Assembly (NCBI GenBank): GCA_964404505.1 | Contig: CAYOKH010000001.1 | Location: forward strand, 79,595 to 143,594 | From: DAOMNN01 sp964404505 | GTDB lineage: Bacteria > Pseudomonadota > Gammaproteobacteria > Burkholderiales > Rhodocyclaceae | Length of the DNA: 64,000 nt | Reading direction: 5' to 3' | Part shown: positions 62,017 to 64,000 of the stretch, piece after piece | Numbering within the stretch: the stretch's first letter is position 1 | How the letters are laid out: each line of letters opens with the position of its first letter | Made by a program: the position numbers and the translations under genes | The notes under the pieces: generated by a model | What the model was told of the DNA's origin: nothing | Seen by the model: only the letters and a program-made list of their open reading frames with translations | Database searches by the model: none

Positions 62017-62030
62017 ACCGCGGATCCCCC

Positions 62031-62747
62031 TCAGTCAATCAGTTCGATAGTGCCGCTCACGCTGACCACGATCTCGCTTTCGCCCCCTTCCAGAGGCGCC
62101 GGAGCGGATTCGGGCATCAGCGCTGCGGAGCGCATCATGGGATAGATGGGCTGTTGGGCGCCGCCGTAATTCACCGCGAGACTGCGGATCCGGTAGCGCT
62201 TGCCCAGGGTCTCGGCGATGCCCTGCGCGCGTGCTTCGAAGGCGCGAATCGCATCGGTCGCGGCCAGGTCAGCCGTCGTCGCGCGTGTTTCGGGAGCCGG
62301 TTGCATGACGAGACTGGTCACTGCGAGATTCTCCTGGAGCTTGCCCAGGAGTTCGGAGAGGGCGGGGATATCGCGGCTTTCCAACGCTATCGAGGAGCGC
62401 ATGCGCCAGGCCTCGATGGTCTGGCCGCTCTTTGACTGGACGGGCCAGGTGCTTATGCCGGAGGTGCTCGCCTTGACGGCGGGAAACGCACGCGTCAATT
62501 CGAGCGCGGAAGCTATCTCGCGGTTGACCATAGCCGCAAGCGAGGCCGGGTTCCTGTCGGTTGCCTCGAAGTAGGCCGTTGCGCGCGCCAGGTCGTTGGG
62601 GGCCGCGCGGCCTGCTTCGGCCGAAAGCTCGACCGTGGGACCGCCCGGACCGTCCTGCGCCAGCACGGGCGTGAACGCGGCAGTCGTGGCTAACAGCAGC
62701 GTGGCGACGACGGGGAGATATCGGGCGAGGAGGGGCATGGCATGCAA
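62031..62747 (-). CDS. SIMPL domain (DUF541) periplasmic protein
   Basis: A 238-residue protein with an N-terminal signal peptide (MHAMPLLARYLPVVATLLLA, cleaved near AFTPVLA). The SIMPL domain (about 35-238) shows the pattern VELSAEAGRAAPNDLARATA, TSGISTWPVQSKSGQTIEAW, and a C-terminal GESEIVVSVSGTIEL. SIMPL proteins such as BP26/OMP28 form ring-like oligomers with unclear function, and some relatives bear on oxidative stress. ATG 62738 (MPLL...) is an alternative start. The dtd gene starts 14 bases after its stop. Confidence 0.85.
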   Translation of the reverse strand: MHAMPLLARYLPVVATLLLATTAAFTPVLAQDGPGGPTVELSAEAGRAAPNDLARATAYFEATDRNPASLAAMVNREIASALELTRAFPAVKASTSGISTWPVQSKSGQTIEAWRMRSSIALESRDIPALSELLGKLQENLAVTSLVMQPAPETRATTADLAATDAIRAFEARAQGIAETLGKRYRIRSLAVNYGGAQQPIYPMMRSAALMPESAPAPLEGGESEIVVSVSGTIELID

Positions 62748-62837
62748 CCGTCGGGTAGTCGAAGTGCAAACGAGTTTACCGCCAATGCACTTCGGGTGAC
62801 GCCATGGGCATGTAAGGCCTTGTAAGCACGGGCATGC

Positions 62838-63380
62838 TCACTTGCCCCTGGACAGGGGCGCGATGTGCCGTGCACTGCTCGCATACAGACGTGCATTCTC
62901 GACATAGCCCGCCGCACTCGCGATCAGCCCGGCGACATCCTCGTCGGAGAGTTCGCGAATGATACGCCCCGGCGATCCGACGACCAGGGAGCGGTCCGGA
63001 ATGGTCCTTCCTTCCGGGATGAACGTGTTGGCGCCGATCAAGCAGTGCCTGCCGATCGTTGCATGGTTGAGCACCACCGCGTTGATGCCGATCAGTGATC
63101 CGTCGCCCACGGTGCAGCCATCGAGCATCGCCATATGACCTACCGTCACGTTTGCGCCGATCGTCAGGGGCACACCAACGTCATTGTGAAGGATGGAGCC
63201 GTCCTGGATGTTGGTGTTGTCGCCGATCAGGATCGGCTCGTTGTCGCCTCGGACCACGACGTTGTACCAGATGCTCACATTCTCACCGGCTTCTACCAGG
63301 CCGATCACCGTTGCATTGTCGGCGACCCAGCAGCCGGCTCCGAACCGGGGAATGCGGTCACCGAGGGCATAAATCGCCAT
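62838..63380 (-). CDS. Gamma-carbonic anhydrase-like hexapeptide protein
   Basis: A 180-residue left-handed beta-helix protein of the gamma-carbonic anhydrase/YrdA/PaaY group. It begins MAIYALGDRIPRFGAGCWVA, followed by hexapeptide repeats (for example ATVIGLVEAGENVSIWYNVV and NIQDGSILHNDVGVPLTIGA) and a C-terminal helix. Histidines at SILHNDVG and VTVGHMAMLDG fit the zinc site. The activity as a carbonic anhydrase is often absent in bacterial members, so only the fold is firm. ATG 63380 fits family N-termini; the open frame upstream is spurious. It is divergent from rlmJ. Confidence 0.92.
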   Translation of the reverse strand: MAIYALGDRIPRFGAGCWVADNATVIGLVEAGENVSIWYNVVVRGDNEPILIGDNTNIQDGSILHNDVGVPLTIGANVTVGHMAMLDGCTVGDGSLIGINAVVLNHATIGRHCLIGANTFIPEGRTIPDRSLVVGSPGRIIRELSDEDVAGLIASAAGYVENARLYASSARHIAPLSRGK

Positions 63381-63555
63381 CTCGTCTGTCTCCATCGGAG
63401 CCGGCAGAAACTGTGCCGGAGGGGGCGCCATCATAGCAAAGGGCGACAGACTTTGGCTTGGTCCGGGCAAATGCGCACGCTGCGCCGATGCGCCTCTGCG
63501 CCCGGCGCACCGAGCGGTGGTAGGATGACCCTTGTCGCCCTTCAACCGCCCGTTC

Positions 63556-64000
63556 ATGCTCAGCTATCGCCACGCCTTTCATGCCGGCAATCATGCCGAC
63601 GTGCTCAAGCATTTCATTCTCATCGAGCTTCTCAGTTACTACAGTCGCAAGGACAAGCCATGGTGGTATGTCGACACGCATGCCGGTGCGGGCTGCTACG
63701 CACTTGAGAGTGTCCATGCCGGCAAGACCGCCGAGTACCTCCAGGGCATCGGCCGTCTGTGGCAGCGTGAGGACCTGCCGCGCGAATTCGAAGCCTATAT
63801 CGCTGCGGTGGCGCAGTTCAACCCCCATCGCGGGCTGACGTTCTACCCGGGCTCACCCGCGCTGGCAATGACGCAACTGCGCGAGCATGACCGCATGCGC
63901 CTGTTCGAACTGCACCCGGCCGACGCGGCGTCGCTGGAGAAGACGTTCGCGCGCGACGGGGATCGCGGCGTCGACCATTCAGCGGGGACTGCGGGACCTC
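63556..64000 (+). CDS. rlmJ: 23S rRNA (adenine(2030)-N6)-methyltransferase RlmJ (partial)
   Basis: The N-terminal part of RlmJ (formerly YhiR/ComJ), which methylates A2030 of 23S rRNA. The opening MLSYRHAFHAGNHADVLKH is diagnostic, then DTHAGAGCYAL (SAM motif I) near residue 40, FYPGSPALAMTQLREHDRM near residue 97, and FELHPADAASLEK. About 148 codons are visible before the window edge. The last ten or so codons (after FARDGDRGV) do not read like the family, which has a GDG-type motif there; a frameshift or sequence error near the end is possible. Confidence 0.9.
   Translation, partial: MLSYRHAFHAGNHADVLKHFILIELLSYYSRKDKPWWYVDTHAGAGCYALESVHAGKTAEYLQGIGRLWQREDLPREFEAYIAAVAQFNPHRGLTFYPGSPALAMTQLREHDRMRLFELHPADAASLEKTFARDGDRGVDHSAGTAGP

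Overview
The window is about 64 kb of dense, high-GC DNA with no rRNA, tRNA, insertion sequence, prophage or CRISPR array that I can see. Gene content points to a betaproteobacterium, most likely of the order Rhodocyclales (Azoarcus/Thauera type). The reasons are the ppsR-ppsA pair, a DUF2863 protein, the pyrG-kdsA-eno-ftsB order, the M23 peptidase-bactofilin pair and the FNR-like regulation. This placement is inference from gene content; no 16S gene is present. Nearly all of the window is ordinary chromosome. About 62 genes are supported. LAYOUT. 1-3.1 kb: the start of an archease gene (cut by the window edge), a small heat-shock protein, a PRPP-synthetase-like gene and an APH-type kinase. 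3.1-5.1 kb: serB overlapping a DAHP synthase gene. 5.4-10.9 kb: a DUF3750 membrane protein, then a glyoxylate/glycerate module (GlcG-like protein, glycerate kinase, tartronate semialdehyde reductase, hydroxypyruvate isomerase) read away from a LysR regulator. 10.9-13.5 kb: a flavodoxin-fold reductase, a macro-domain protein, and a DksA-like zinc-finger gene coupled to a stand-alone Hen1-type RNA methyltransferase. 13.5-20.6 kb: a TTC38-like TPR protein, an AraC regulator, a histidine phosphatase, an ETHE1-like persulfide dioxygenase, two EamA transporters, a VOC protein and pyroglutamyl peptidase. 20.7-32.0 kb: prfB with its programmed frameshift, recJ, a COG4255 protein, lolC/E-lolD, DUF2062, comEC, an alpha/beta hydrolase and DUF2863. 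32.0-41.7 kb: ppsR and ppsA divergent, a strong terminator, an M23 peptidase-coiled coil-bactofilin module, and purL. 41.7-49.1 kb: eight genes on one strand forming a probable metal (copper) handling locus: SCO, PCuAC, DUF2946, TonB, a TonB-dependent receptor, a polyferredoxin membrane protein, ExbB and ExbD. 49.2-54.8 kb: ETF-ubiquinone oxidoreductase divergent from a hotdog thioesterase, acetoacetyl-CoA ligase, an isochorismatase-fold hydrolase and an alpha/beta hydrolase. 55-64 kb: a small hypothetical gene, a CREST/ceramidase-like membrane protein, pyrG-kdsA-eno-ftsB, an NlpC/P60 lipoprotein, dtd, a SIMPL protein, a gamma-carbonic anhydrase-like protein and the start of rlmJ. HOW THEY WORK TOGETHER AND WHAT STANDS OUT. 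The most interesting unit is the 41.7-49.1 kb locus. It starts with a near-perfect FNR/ANR box placed about 40 bases before the predicted transcription start. It joins periplasmic copper chaperones (SCO; PCuAC with an exact H-x10-M-x21-H-x-M motif) to a complete dedicated TonB/ExbB/ExbD-receptor set and an inner-membrane Fe-S protein, which suggests low-oxygen copper acquisition for respiratory enzymes. Second are the RNA-related genes on the left: archease, a Hen1 methyltransferase without its usual N-terminal half or Pnkp partner, and a macro-domain protein. Third are several perfect inverted repeats in control regions: a 20-bp palindrome between the ETF-QO and thioesterase genes, a 10-bp repeat in the hsp20 leader, and a 9-bp repeat in the macro-gene leader.
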